From positions 225,336 through 289,335 of the forward strand of contig NZ_SJKA01000009.1 of assembly GCF_004331435.1 (NCBI RefSeq): DNA of 64,000 bases. Reading direction: 5' to 3'. Positions 8,202-16,414 of the stretch are shown here, in pieces; the stretch's first letter is position 1, and every line of letters starts with the position of its first letter. The stretch comes from Kribbella sindirgiensis (lineage in GTDB: Bacteria > Actinomycetota > Actinomycetes > Propionibacteriales > Kribbellaceae). Made by a program: the position numbers and the translations under genes. Under the pieces are notes generated by a model. The model saw nothing but the letters and a program-made list of their open reading frames with translations, had not been told where the DNA came from and made no database searches.

Positions 8202-9224
8202 ATGGCCGCCGTACGTGTAGTTGCTGCTGTCCTGTCGTTGTCGCTCCTGGCCGGCTGTGGTCCGGCCGCCGAGGCCGATTCCGGTGCGCGCTCGATCACC
8301 GTGCAGAACTGCGGGATCGACGTCACCGTCGACGGTCCGCCGAAGCGCATGTTCGCGGCGTACCAGCCGGCCATCGAAATGGCGCACGCGCTGGGTATCT
8401 CGGACCGCCTGGTCGGTACGGCGTACCTGGACGCCGAAGTGCTCCCGGAGTACGCCGGAGCGCAGGCGAAGGCGAAGTACTTCAAGAACCTGCCGAGCCG
8501 CGAGGAACTGCTCAGTCTGAACCCGGACTTCGTGCTGTCCGGCTTCAACGACGTGTTCAGCGCCGCCGGCAGCGACTCGAGCTTCGGGAGCCGGAAGAGC
8601 CTTGCCGACCTCGGCGTCCGGACCTGGATCTTCAGCCCACTCTGCCCGACCGCCGACGGGAAGGGTGACGAGGCGATCGACCCGTCGACCGTCTCGATGG
8701 ACAACGTGTACGCCGACCTGCGGGACCTCGGCCGGCTCTTCGGGGTCGAGGACCGGGCCGCGCAGGTGATCGCCGACCAGCAGCGCCGGATCGCGGCGGT
8801 CGAGACCGCGGTGAAGGACGCGCCGCGGCCGACGGTGGCGATCGTCCGGCCCGGGCTGGAAGGTGGACAGCTCACGGTCTCGGGCGGTCCGGACTTCGGG
8901 ACCGTGCTGATCCGGCAGGCGGGCGGCGTGAACGCGTTCGCCGACCTGAAGGCGAAGCGGAACGTGAAGATCAGCGTCGAGGAGTTCATCAAGCGGGACC
9001 CGGACTACGTGCTGGTCAGCGGTTGCTGCGACGCGTCCCTGACGCCCGCGGCATCGCAACCGGACGTCGACAAGATCCTCGGCAATCCGGCGTACGCGAA
9101 CCTCAAGGCTGTGCGGGGCAAACGTGTGATCCCGTGGCTGTTCGCCAACCACTCCGCCGGTGTCCGGGGCGCGTACACGACCGAGAACCTGGCCCACATC
9201 CTGCATCCGGACCTCGTCAATTGA
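8202..9224 (+). CDS. ABC importer substrate-binding lipoprotein (BtuF/FepB-like)
   Basis: A 340-aa class III (helical-backbone) periplasmic-binding-type lipoprotein for corrinoid or iron-chelate uptake. The lipobox is LLAGC (Cys19). The two lobes show typical features: DVTVDGPPKRMFAAYQPAIE, then ELLSLNPDFVLSGF in lobe 1 and VEEFIKRDPDYVLVSG in lobe 2. ATG 8202 is chosen over an in-frame upstream ATG inside the riboswitch because the lipoprotein signal starts here and GGAGG lies at 8185-8189. The upstream cobalamin riboswitch points to a cobalamin-related substrate. The stop overlaps the permease start. Confidence 0.82.
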   Translation: MAAVRVVAAVLSLSLLAGCGPAAEADSGARSITVQNCGIDVTVDGPPKRMFAAYQPAIEMAHALGISDRLVGTAYLDAEVLPEYAGAQAKAKYFKNLPSREELLSLNPDFVLSGFNDVFSAAGSDSSFGSRKSLADLGVRTWIFSPLCPTADGKGDEAIDPSTVSMDNVYADLRDLGRLFGVEDRAAQVIADQQRRIAAVETAVKDAPRPTVAIVRPGLEGGQLTVSGGPDFGTVLIRQAGGVNAFADLKAKRNVKISVEEFIKRDPDYVLVSGCCDASLTPAASQPDVDKILGNPAYANLKAVRGKRVIPWLFANHSAGVRGAYTTENLAHILHPDLVN

Positions 9225-10195
9225 GGCGAGCCGCGGGCCTCGCGGTCTGCGTCGGTGTCCTGGTGCTGGTCGTCCTGCTGTCCTTGTGTGTCGGCAACCG
9301 GTGGGTCGGAGCGGGTGACGTCTACCGGGCCTTGCTGGACTTCAGCGGTAGCGACACCGACCGCGTGGTCAGGTACCTGCGCGTGCCGCGGACCGTCGCG
9401 GGGCTGCTCGTCGGGGCCGCGCTCGGGTTGTCCGGCGGGCTGATGCAGGGCGTCACCCGCAACCCGCTCGCCGATCCGGGAATCCTCGGTGTGAACGCGG
9501 GTGCCGCGGTGGCCGTGGTCGGGGCGATCGGCCTGCTCGGGGTGCACAGTCTGACCGGCTACGTGTGGTTCGCGATGGGCGGTGCGCTGGTAGCGACGGT
9601 CGTGGTGTACCTGATCGGTGGTGCCGCCCCCGTGAAGCTGGCGCTGGCCGGAGCGGCGATCTCCGCACTGCTCGGCTCGATCACCTCGGCCGCGACGTTG
9701 CTCGATCTCTCGACCTTGAACGAGTACCGGTTCTGGGTGGTCGGGTCGTTGTCGCTCGCCACCGGCCCGATCGTCGCGCAGGCCGTCCCGTTCGTTGCCA
9801 TCGGCACCGTTTTGGCCGTCGTGCTCGGTCGGTCGCTCAACCAGCTCGCGCTCGGTGACGAGCTGGCGCAGGCGTTGGGGACGCGGATGCACCTGGTCCG
9901 CGTGCTCGCCGGGTTCGCGGTCGTGATCCTGGCCGGTACGGCGACCGCGATCGCCGGCCCGATCGGCTTCATCGGCCTCGCCGTACCGCATGTCGCACGG
10001 CGGATCGTCGGTCCGGACTATCGGCACCTGCTGCCGTGGTCGATGGTGCTCGCGCCGATCGTGCTGCTGCTCGCCGACATCCTCGGGCGGATCGTCGTAC
10101 GGCCCGCGGAGCTGCAGGTCGGGATCGTCACCGCGGTGATCGGCGCGCCGCTGTTCATCGCGCTGGTCCGCCGCCGGCGAATGGCCGGGCTGTGA
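9221..10195 (+). CDS. FecCD-family ABC permease 1
   Basis: A 324-aa membrane subunit of a B12/iron-siderophore importer with about ten helices. Family signatures include RYLRVPRTVAGLLVGAALGL, GGLMQGVTRNPLADPGILG, LGDELAQALG (the cytoplasmic coupling region) and AGPIGFIGLAVPHVARRIVG. TTG 9221 overlaps the TGA of the binding-protein gene by 3 bp, which is the only start giving a complete first helix, so translation is coupled. It pairs with the next gene as an FepD/FepG-like heterodimer rather than the BtuC homodimer of enteric B12 importers. Confidence 0.82.
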   Translation: MRRAAGLAVCVGVLVLVVLLSLCVGNRWVGAGDVYRALLDFSGSDTDRVVRYLRVPRTVAGLLVGAALGLSGGLMQGVTRNPLADPGILGVNAGAAVAVVGAIGLLGVHSLTGYVWFAMGGALVATVVVYLIGGAAPVKLALAGAAISALLGSITSAATLLDLSTLNEYRFWVVGSLSLATGPIVAQAVPFVAIGTVLAVVLGRSLNQLALGDELAQALGTRMHLVRVLAGFAVVILAGTATAIAGPIGFIGLAVPHVARRIVGPDYRHLLPWSMVLAPIVLLLADILGRIVVRPAELQVGIVTAVIGAPLFIALVRRRRMAGL

Positions 10196-11157
10196 GGAGC
10201 GTCGTGGTCTCGACGGCCGGGTGGCTGCTCACCGCGGTGATCGGGGCGTTCGCGCTCACCCGGGGCGATTACGCGTTGCCGTTGGCCGACGTACTGCGGA
10301 CTCTGGCCGGTCACGGCACGCTGATCACGTACGACGTCGTCGTCAACAACCGCCTGCCGCGCGTCCTGGTCGGCATCGGCGTCGGTACGGCGTTCGCGGT
10401 GTCCGGAGCGATCTTTCAGCGGCTCGCCCGGAATCCGCTGGTCAGCCCGGACCTGATCGGGATCAACGCCGGCGCCGCGCTGGCCGCCGTCCTGATGATC
10501 ACTGTGCTCGGCAGCGGCTGGATCCCGCTCGGTGCGCTGACCGGGTCGTTGCTGGCGGCAATGGCTGTGTATCTGTTGGCCTATCGCAACGGGGTTTCCG
10601 GGCATCGGCTGGTGCTGGTGGGGATCGGTGTGACGGCGATCATCGGCTCGCTGACGGCGTACTTGCTCACGCTTGCGGACATCTACACGGCCAAGGCCGC
10701 CTCCATGTGGCTGGCCGGGAGTCTCGCTGGGCGGTCCTGGACGCATGTCGTCCTGGTCGGAATCACGGTCGCGGTCGGCCTGCCGGCCGCTCTGGCTTCG
10801 ACGCGGCAGTTGCGGTTGCTGGAACTCGGCGACGACCTGGCCCGGGCGCTAGGCGGACGTGTGGAGCTCGCTCGCGCCGCCTTGATCGCAATCGGGGTCG
10901 GGCTAGCAGCGCTAGCGACTGCTGCCGCAGGGCCGGTCGGGTTTGTGGCATTGGTGGCGCCGCAGTTGGCGCGCCGGCTCGTCCCGCGACGGCCCGGACT
11001 ACTGGTCCCGGCGGCCATCGGGGCCTTGCTCGTGGTCGCCTCGGACCTGCTCGCCAGGACGGTGGTCGCGCCGGCGTCACTGCCGGTCGGGGTGGTCACC
11101 GCGTTCCTCGGAGCCCCCTACCTGCTCTTCCTCCTCACCCGCACGAACCGGATCTAG
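10192..11157 (+). CDS. FecCD-family ABC permease 2
   Basis: A 321-aa second permease of the same importer. It carries VVNNRLPRVLVGIGVGTAFA, GAIFQRLARNPLVSPDLIG, ELGDDLARALGGRVELARA and AGPVGFVALVAPQLARRLV, matching its neighbour and the FepG group. GTG 10192 overlaps the previous stop by 4 bp (GTGA). No ATP-binding subunit gene follows: the next gene is a convergent TetR regulator whose 3' end overlaps this one by 23 bp. The ATPase must be encoded elsewhere or shared with another importer. Confidence 0.82.
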   Translation: MRSVVVSTAGWLLTAVIGAFALTRGDYALPLADVLRTLAGHGTLITYDVVVNNRLPRVLVGIGVGTAFAVSGAIFQRLARNPLVSPDLIGINAGAALAAVLMITVLGSGWIPLGALTGSLLAAMAVYLLAYRNGVSGHRLVLVGIGVTAIIGSLTAYLLTLADIYTAKAASMWLAGSLAGRSWTHVVLVGITVAVGLPAALASTRQLRLLELGDDLARALGGRVELARAALIAIGVGLAALATAAAGPVGFVALVAPQLARRLVPRRPGLLVPAAIGALLVVASDLLARTVVAPASLPVGVVTAFLGAPYLLFLLTRTNRI

Positions 11158-11779
11158 CCGGCTCCAAGGGGGTGAGGTAGCCGACCAGGGCTTGGTTGAG
11201 TTCGGTGATCCACCGTTCGCGGTGGGCGGCGGGCGTGGTGACGATGGTGCCGAGCAGGGCGGCGAAGATCTGGGTGGCGACAGCCGCCGTGGTTTCGAGG
11301 CGATCCGTCGGTAGCCCGGGGTAGCGCGCGGCCAGGACCTCGGCGACGCGACCGGTGACGGCCTTCTGGAGCGCGCGGGTCGGCGCGGTCAGCTTGTCCG
11401 GTAGGTCGCCGCTGCCGAACAGGGCCTTGAATCCCGGGTTCTCCAGGTTGACCTCGACCATCGGGCGGATCATCCGGTCGACCAGTTCGGGCAGCGGCAG
11501 TTGCGCCGTACCCGGGTCGAAGGCCTTCTGGTGCGCGGCGGCGAGCTCGCTGCGGTAGCGCTCGGCGAGTGCCTCGGCAAGGGCCTCCTTGTTCGCGAAG
11601 AACTGGTACAGCGTGCCCGGTGAGACACCGGCCTGGCGGGCGATCGCGTTGGTGGTCGCCTTCGCGTATCCGGCCTCGGCGAACACCACGGCGGCGGCGT
11701 CGAGCAACTGCACCATCCGCCGCTGCCCGCGTGCCTGGCGACGCGGCTCCTCGGGCATGAGCGGACCTTCCGTTGACAA
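11135..11779 (-). CDS. TetR/AcrR-family repressor
   Basis: A 214-aa one-component regulator. The N-terminal HTH (about residues 20-66) has the family pattern AVVFAEAGYAKATTNAIARQ, AGVSPGTLYQFFANKEAL. The rest is the variable ligand-binding domain. It is divergently transcribed from an MMPL exporter, and two near-identical palindromes lie between the starts, so it most likely represses the exporter and itself in response to an exported compound. The start could be ATG 11779 or the in-frame ATG 11761; the latter would leave more room for the operators. Confidence 0.85.
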   Translation of the reverse strand: MSTEGPLMPEEPRRQARGQRRMVQLLDAAAVVFAEAGYAKATTNAIARQAGVSPGTLYQFFANKEALAEALAERYRSELAAAHQKAFDPGTAQLPLPELVDRMIRPMVEVNLENPGFKALFGSGDLPDKLTAPTRALQKAVTGRVAEVLAARYPGLPTDRLETTAAVATQIFAALLGTIVTTPAAHRERWITELNQALVGYLTPLEPARSGSCG

Positions 11780-11802
11780 ACGCGAGTAAATGCTCGCATT
11801 TT
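11774..11802 (+). promoter_or_regulatory. promoter of the MMPL gene (TTGACA-N17-CATTTT)
   Basis: TTGACA at 11774-11779 and CATTTT at 11797-11802 with a 17-bp spacer. The first operator lies inside the spacer, the classic arrangement for repression by steric block. Confidence 0.5.
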
Positions 11803-11823
11803 CTGTATGCGAGCAACTGCTCG
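11783..11823. promoter_or_regulatory. paired TetR operators CGAGYA-N2-TGCTCG
   Basis: Two 14-bp palindromes, CGAGTAAATGCTCG (11783-11796) and CGAGCAACTGCTCG (11810-11823), have centres 27 bp apart. An overlapping inverted pair TGCTCGCA (11791-11798) and TGCGAGCA (11808-11815) extends the symmetry. They lie between the divergent TetR and MMPL genes and over the putative promoter. Confidence 0.75.
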
Positions 11824-11862
11824 TGTTTGATCATCCTACCCCCGCTCGCCCGGAGGTCCGCC

Positions 11863-13944
11863 ATGCCCCGAACCACCCCGCCGGAACCCGGCTTGCTCGA
11901 GCGTCTCGGTCGGTTGGTGGTTCGGCGCCGGCGTGCTGTCGTGCTGCTCTCGCTCGTCCTGACGGTGCTCCTGCTCGCGGTCGCGGCCGGCGCGCTCAAC
12001 GCCCTCTCGCTGTCCCGGATCGCCGATCCGGCCGCGGAGTCGGATCGCGCCCGCCGAGTGCTCGCCGACCAGTTCCGGACCGGTCCGCCGAACCTCGCGT
12101 TCCTCGTGACGGCGCAGACGGGAACGGTCGACGATCCCGCCGTACGGGCCGCTGGTGTTGGGCTGACCAATGACATCGCGCGGCAGTCCGGGGTCGCCGA
12201 AGCAGCGTCGTACTGGTCGCGCGCGGACAGTCCGGCGTTGCGCAGCAAGGATTCCCGGCAGGCGCTGATCCTCGTCCACGTGCCGGGCGACGTGAACGAG
12301 GCGCGTCAGCGGGTCGGTGAGCTCGCCGAGCAGTACGCCGGGTCACGCGACGGAGTCACCGTACAGTCGGGCGGTCAGGACGAGGTGTTCCGCGAGATCG
12401 GAGCCCAGGCCCGTGCGGACTTCCTGCGTGCCGAGCTGGTCGTGATCCCGCTGGTGCTCGGCTTGCTGATCCTCATCTATCGCAGGGTCTCGCCGGCGCT
12501 CGTGACGCTCGGCGTCGGCCTCTTCGCGGTCGGCGGCGCGCTGGCCGGGCTGCGGGCGATCGCGACGTTCACCGAGGTCTCGACGTTCGCAGCCAACCTC
12601 GCGCTGGTGATGGGACTGGCGCTCGGCGTCGACTACTGCCTGTTCGTGATCGCGAGGTTCCGCGAGGAGCTGGCGGCCGGGGCCGAGGTCGACGACGCCG
12701 TGGTGGCCGCGGTTCGTACGGCCGGGCGGACTGCTTTCTTCAGCGGCCTGACGGTCGCGGTCTCACTGCTTGCGCTGCTGCTGTTCCCCCTGTCGTTCCT
12801 CCGGTCCTTCGGGTACGCCGGTGTACTCGTCGTCCTGTCCGCGCTGATCGGTGCGCTCGTCATCCTCCCGGCCGCGCTCGCGCTCCTCGGCCGCCGAGCG
12901 GTCCGTCCCGTGGCGACAGGCTCCGGCTCGGGCCGCTGGGCCGCACTCGCGACCGCGGTGATGCGCCGCCCGGCACTCATCGGCGGCGCCGTCCTCGCAC
13001 TCATCCTGCTGCTCTCGTCGCCGGCCTTGGGCCTGCGCCTCGGCCTGCCGGACGCCCGGATCCTCCCCGCGGACGCGAGCAGCCGGATCATGGCGGACCA
13101 GGTGCGCGAGAACTTCGGCCAGGAGGAGTCCGATGCCTTGTACGTCGTGATGCCCGAGATCACCGATCCGGCGCGATTGGCGCCGTACGTGAAGACTCTC
13201 GGGCAGCTGGACGGGGTGGCGCAGGTCGACACCTACGTCCGCAACGGCGGGGCGTACCTGACGGTCATCCCGACCGGCGAGGCGCTCGAGGGTGACGTCG
13301 GGCACCTCGTCGAACAGGTCCGTGCGGCGGAGGCGCCGTACCCCGCGATGATCGGTGGATCGCCGGCCGAGATGTCGGACTGGCGTGCGGCACTCACCGA
13401 ACGGATCCCGCTGGTGCTCGGGTTGATCCTGCTGCTCAGCGTGCTCGTGCTGTACGTCGCGACCGGCAGTGTGCTGCTGCCGTTGAAGGCGACGGTGCTG
13501 AACCTGCTGAGCCTGGGGGTGATGTTCGGCGTCATGGTGTGGGTGTTCCAGTACGGCAATCTGTCCGGGCCGCTCGGTTTCACGGCGACCGGCGTACTCG
13601 AGGCGAGCATGCCGACCCTCATGTTCTGCATCGTGTACGGACTGTCGATGGATTACGAGGTGTTCATCGTCTCGAGGATCCGGGAGGAGTACCTGCGGAC
13701 CGGGGACACCGAGCGGGCAGTGGCGATGGGGCTGCAGCGATCGGCGCCGTTGGTCACGAGCGCGGCCGCCGTCCTCGCGCTGTCGTTCGCGGTCTATGCC
13801 GGCGGCGGGGTCGTGTACCTGAAGATGATCGGGATCGGGATGGCCGTCGCGGTGCTCGTGGACGCGACGGCGATCCGGGGCGTGTTGTTGCCCGCGTTCA
13901 TGAAGCTCGCCGGGCGGGCGAACTGGTGGAGTCCGATCAGCTGA
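11863..13944 (+). CDS. MMPL-family RND exporter
   Basis: A 693-aa transporter of the MmpL/HAE2 group, probably moving lipophilic compounds across the membrane by proton motive force. It has two repeats, each with one N-terminal helix, an extracytoplasmic loop and five clustered helices. VMGLALGVDYCLFVIARFRE and VYGLSMDYEVFIVSRIREEY carry the conserved Asp-Tyr motif of the proton relay in both halves. ATG 11863 is preceded by CGGAGGT; an upstream in-frame ATG would run through the operators and is rejected. The 3' end overlaps the MocR gene by 8 bp. Expression is probably controlled by the adjacent TetR. Confidence 0.85.
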   Translation: MPRTTPPEPGLLERLGRLVVRRRRAVVLLSLVLTVLLLAVAAGALNALSLSRIADPAAESDRARRVLADQFRTGPPNLAFLVTAQTGTVDDPAVRAAGVGLTNDIARQSGVAEAASYWSRADSPALRSKDSRQALILVHVPGDVNEARQRVGELAEQYAGSRDGVTVQSGGQDEVFREIGAQARADFLRAELVVIPLVLGLLILIYRRVSPALVTLGVGLFAVGGALAGLRAIATFTEVSTFAANLALVMGLALGVDYCLFVIARFREELAAGAEVDDAVVAAVRTAGRTAFFSGLTVAVSLLALLLFPLSFLRSFGYAGVLVVLSALIGALVILPAALALLGRRAVRPVATGSGSGRWAALATAVMRRPALIGGAVLALILLLSSPALGLRLGLPDARILPADASSRIMADQVRENFGQEESDALYVVMPEITDPARLAPYVKTLGQLDGVAQVDTYVRNGGAYLTVIPTGEALEGDVGHLVEQVRAAEAPYPAMIGGSPAEMSDWRAALTERIPLVLGLILLLSVLVLYVATGSVLLPLKATVLNLLSLGVMFGVMVWVFQYGNLSGPLGFTATGVLEASMPTLMFCIVYGLSMDYEVFIVSRIREEYLRTGDTERAVAMGLQRSAPLVTSAAAVLALSFAVYAGGGVVYLKMIGIGMAVAVLVDATAIRGVLLPAFMKLAGRANWWSPIS

Positions 13945-15427
13945 CCTTTGCGATCGTGGCGATGGCTTCGGTGATCTCCGTGGGGGTGCGGGCCGCGTAG
14001 CCGAGGACCAGGCCGGGAGGGTGCGGGAGCTGGCAGTGCCACGAGAGTGGGTGTGCTTTCACGCCTGCTTCCAAGGCGGCCGCGGCCAAGGCAGTGTCGT
14101 CTCCCTTGGTCAGGGTGATGGTGAGGTGCAGGCCGGCGGCCGCGCCGTGGATGGTTGCGGTGGGCAAGTGGTTGCGGATGGCGTTGACCATCGCGTCGCG
14201 GCGGGTGCGGTGCCGGCGGCGGAGGAAGCGGAGTTGGCGCTCCAGCTCGCCGGACTCCATCAGGGCGGCGAGGGTGAGCTGCGGGAGACCGGCATTGCCG
14301 AGATCCGCCAGGCGCTTGCGAGCGATCAGTTCGTCCTTGTACTGCGGGGGCGCGAGCATCCAGCCGATCCGCAGCGCCGGGGCGAGCAGTTTGGACACGC
14401 TGCCGGCGTAGATCACCTGGTCGGGCAGCATCGCGCGGAGCGCCGGGACCGGCGGCCGGTCGTACCGGTGCTCGGCGTCGTAGTCGTCCTCGATGACCAG
14501 TCCGCCGTCCTTCGCCCACTCGATCAGCTCGCGCCGCCGTTCGCCGTCCAGTACGACCCCGGTCGGGAAGTGGTGTGCCGGCGTCACCATCACCGCGCCC
14601 GCGCCGGAATTCCGCAGTACGTCGACCTGCAGGCCGCGGTCGTCGACGGGGATCGGCGGCGTCCGCATGCCCCAGTTCTGCAGGTGCTGACGGGACCCGA
14701 GCGAGCCGGGGTCCTCGACCGCGATCTCGTGGATGCCGTGCCGGTCGAGCATCTGGGCCACCAGCCCGATCGCCTGGGCCACTCCGGCCACGATGATCAG
14801 GTCGTCCGGGTCAGCGGCGATCCCCCGGTACTGCGCCAGCCACGCCGCGACCGCGCGCCGCAACGTCGGCGTACCCGCGGGATCGCCGTACCCGAACTCC
14901 GCCGACTTCAGGTCCGCCAGCACGGCCCGCTCCGCGCGCAGCCAGGCACCCCGCGGGAACGCCGCCAGGTCCGGGACCCCTGGTGTCAGATCGATCCGCG
15001 CCGGGACCGCCCGCAAATTGTCGAAGATCTCGTCATCGAGATCGGCAGCTCGACAGGAGGTAGTGCCCAGAACCTCCTCGTCTGGAGGCACGCTAGGCGG
15101 GCGAGGGCGTGTACGTAGACGAGTACGTACTGTCGCGCTGCCCATGACGATGGTCCCGCGGCGGCCGTGGGCGGAGACGTGGCCGTCCTCGGTGAGGCGC
15201 TGGTACGACTCGGTCACCACGCCCCGGGAGAGGCCGAGGTCGGTCGCGAGGGTCCGGGTCGAGGGGAGGCGGGTGCCGACCGGGAGGTGGCCGGTGGAGA
15301 TCGCCGTCCGCAGGCGGTCGGTGAGCCAGTCCGCCAGACCGCCGGGCGGTGCTTCGGACGGGTCCAGCTGAAGGAAGTCCGCCCCGCCATTGGACCTGCC
15401 ACTTATCGCCGGATTGGACCTGTTCAC
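13937..15427 (-). CDS. MocR-family (GntR-aminotransferase) PLP-dependent regulator
   Basis: A 496-aa chimera of a GntR winged helix (about residues 30-95: LPVGTRLPSTRTLATDLGLS, RGVVTESYQRL) and a fold-type I aminotransferase-like domain (about 150-490). PLP-binding residues are visible: YAGSVSKLLAPALRIGW with the Schiff-base lysine, and EDDYDAEHRYD. MocR proteins such as PdxR and GabR sense PLP or an amino-compound adduct. ATG 15427 is the only plausible start before the HTH, yet the repeats that look like its own operator fall in its first 13 codons. It is divergent from a methyltransferase gene, the probable target. Confidence 0.85.
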   Translation of the reverse strand: MNRSNPAISGRSNGGADFLQLDPSEAPPGGLADWLTDRLRTAISTGHLPVGTRLPSTRTLATDLGLSRGVVTESYQRLTEDGHVSAHGRRGTIVMGSATVRTRLRTRPRPPSVPPDEEVLGTTSCRAADLDDEIFDNLRAVPARIDLTPGVPDLAAFPRGAWLRAERAVLADLKSAEFGYGDPAGTPTLRRAVAAWLAQYRGIAADPDDLIIVAGVAQAIGLVAQMLDRHGIHEIAVEDPGSLGSRQHLQNWGMRTPPIPVDDRGLQVDVLRNSGAGAVMVTPAHHFPTGVVLDGERRRELIEWAKDGGLVIEDDYDAEHRYDRPPVPALRAMLPDQVIYAGSVSKLLAPALRIGWMLAPPQYKDELIARKRLADLGNAGLPQLTLAALMESGELERQLRFLRRRHRTRRDAMVNAIRNHLPTATIHGAAAGLHLTITLTKGDDTALAAAALEAGVKAHPLSWHCQLPHPPGLVLGYAARTPTEITEAIATIAKVS

Positions 15428-15436
15428 AGGACCATT
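15389..15436. promoter_or_regulatory. putative MocR operator: two direct repeats and one inverted copy
   Basis: ATTGGACCTG occurs at 15389-15398 and again at 15413-15422, 24 bp apart. CAGGACCATT (15427-15436) is an inverted copy matching 8 of 10. MocR-type regulators are known to bind such direct-plus-inverted repeat arrays. The array spans the divergent start region. Confidence 0.6.
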
Positions 15437-15455
15437 GTGGCGCGACCTTGGAGGT

Positions 15456-16256
15456 ATGGGAACCGACTACGTCCACGGCTACACCCCGGCGGAGACCCGC
15501 CGGCTGTCCGACCAGGCCGGCACGCTCGCCGACCTGCTGCACGGCGGCACCACCTACGCACCCGGCAGCCGCGTACTGGAAGCCGGCTGCGGTGTGGGAG
15601 CGCAAACCGTTCAGCTGGTCACTCGAAGCCCCGGCATCGACCTGGTCTCGATCGACATCTCCGAAGCATCGCTCGCCCAGGCCAAGGCACGGGTCGCCGA
15701 CCACGCGCCGCACGCGACGGTCGACTGGCGGCACGCCGACCTCCACGACCTGTCCGGCGAGAAGTTCGACCACGTCTTCGTCTGCTTCGTCCTCGAACAC
15801 CTCCCCGACCCTGCTGCGGCGCTCACCCGGCTTCGGGGCCTGCTCGAGCCCGGCGGCACGATCACCGTGATCGAGGGCGACCACGAGTCCGCGTTCTTCC
15901 ACCCGCGCAGCGCGCAGGCCCAAGCCGTCATCGACTGCCTCGTCGACCTGCAGGCCGCCGCGGGCGGCGACTCGCTGATCGGCCGTCGGCTCCAGCCGTT
16001 GCTCGAGCAGGCCGGGTACGACGACGTACAGGTCGGGCCGCGCACCGTGTACGCCGACCAGAACCTCCCGCAGCTCGTCGACGGATTCACCCGCAAGACC
16101 TTCATCGCGATGGTCGAGTCGGTCCGCGACCGCGCCATCGCCGCCGGTCTGCGGACCGAGGCCGAATGGGCCGCGGGCATCCGCGACCTCGAGAAGTCCG
16201 CCGCGCCCGGCGGCACCTTTCACTACACCTTCTTCAAAGGAGTGGGACGGACATGA
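15456..16256 (+). CDS. class I SAM-dependent methyltransferase
   Basis: A 266-aa methyltransferase. Motif I is VLEAGCGVGAQT, followed by the acidic strand-2 end (LVSIDISEASL) and the motif IV/post-I region HVFVCFVLEHLPDP, typical of UbiE/ArsM-like small-molecule enzymes. The substrate is not evident. ATG 15456 directly follows GGAGGT, which is unusually close for a ribosome-binding site, so the message may be partly leaderless (CATTGT at 15433-15438 as a possible -10). It is divergent from the MocR regulator and overlaps the next small gene by 4 bp (ATGA). Confidence 0.82.
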   Translation: MGTDYVHGYTPAETRRLSDQAGTLADLLHGGTTYAPGSRVLEAGCGVGAQTVQLVTRSPGIDLVSIDISEASLAQAKARVADHAPHATVDWRHADLHDLSGEKFDHVFVCFVLEHLPDPAAALTRLRGLLEPGGTITVIEGDHESAFFHPRSAQAQAVIDCLVDLQAAAGGDSLIGRRLQPLLEQAGYDDVQVGPRTVYADQNLPQLVDGFTRKTFIAMVESVRDRAIAAGLRTEAEWAAGIRDLEKSAAPGGTFHYTFFKGVGRT

Positions 16257-16393
16257 TCGCTTTTCTCGTCCTGATCGCAGTCATCTGCTGGGCCCTGAAT
16301 CGCAACCAGCGCAGGGAAATCCGGCCGACGGTCGGCGGCGTCACCGACCGGGACCTCGAACGGCTCGTCGCCGATCTCAGGTCTTGTTCATGA
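16253..16393 (+). CDS. 46-aa single-helix membrane peptide
   Basis: A short gene coupled to the methyltransferase by an ATGA overlap, with AAAGGAG at 16236-16242 placed 10 nt before its ATG. The product begins with a hydrophobic helix (MIAFLVLIAVICWAL), then a basic cluster (NRNQRREIR) and an acidic amphipathic tail (TDRDLERLVADL). The pattern is that of a small membrane-anchored helper. No homologue is recognised. Coupling and the ribosome-binding site make real translation likely. Confidence 0.6.
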   Translation: MIAFLVLIAVICWALNRNQRREIRPTVGGVTDRDLERLVADLRSCS

Positions 16394-16414
16394 ACGCCTG
16401 GTAAACACTTGGGT

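Noticed and set aside
15167..16208. Plus-strand open frame reaching into the 46-aa peptide gene
   Set aside because: Only the last 46 codons (from ATG 16253) have a ribosome-binding site and sensible composition; the rest is antisense or out-of-frame to MocR and methyltransferase genes.
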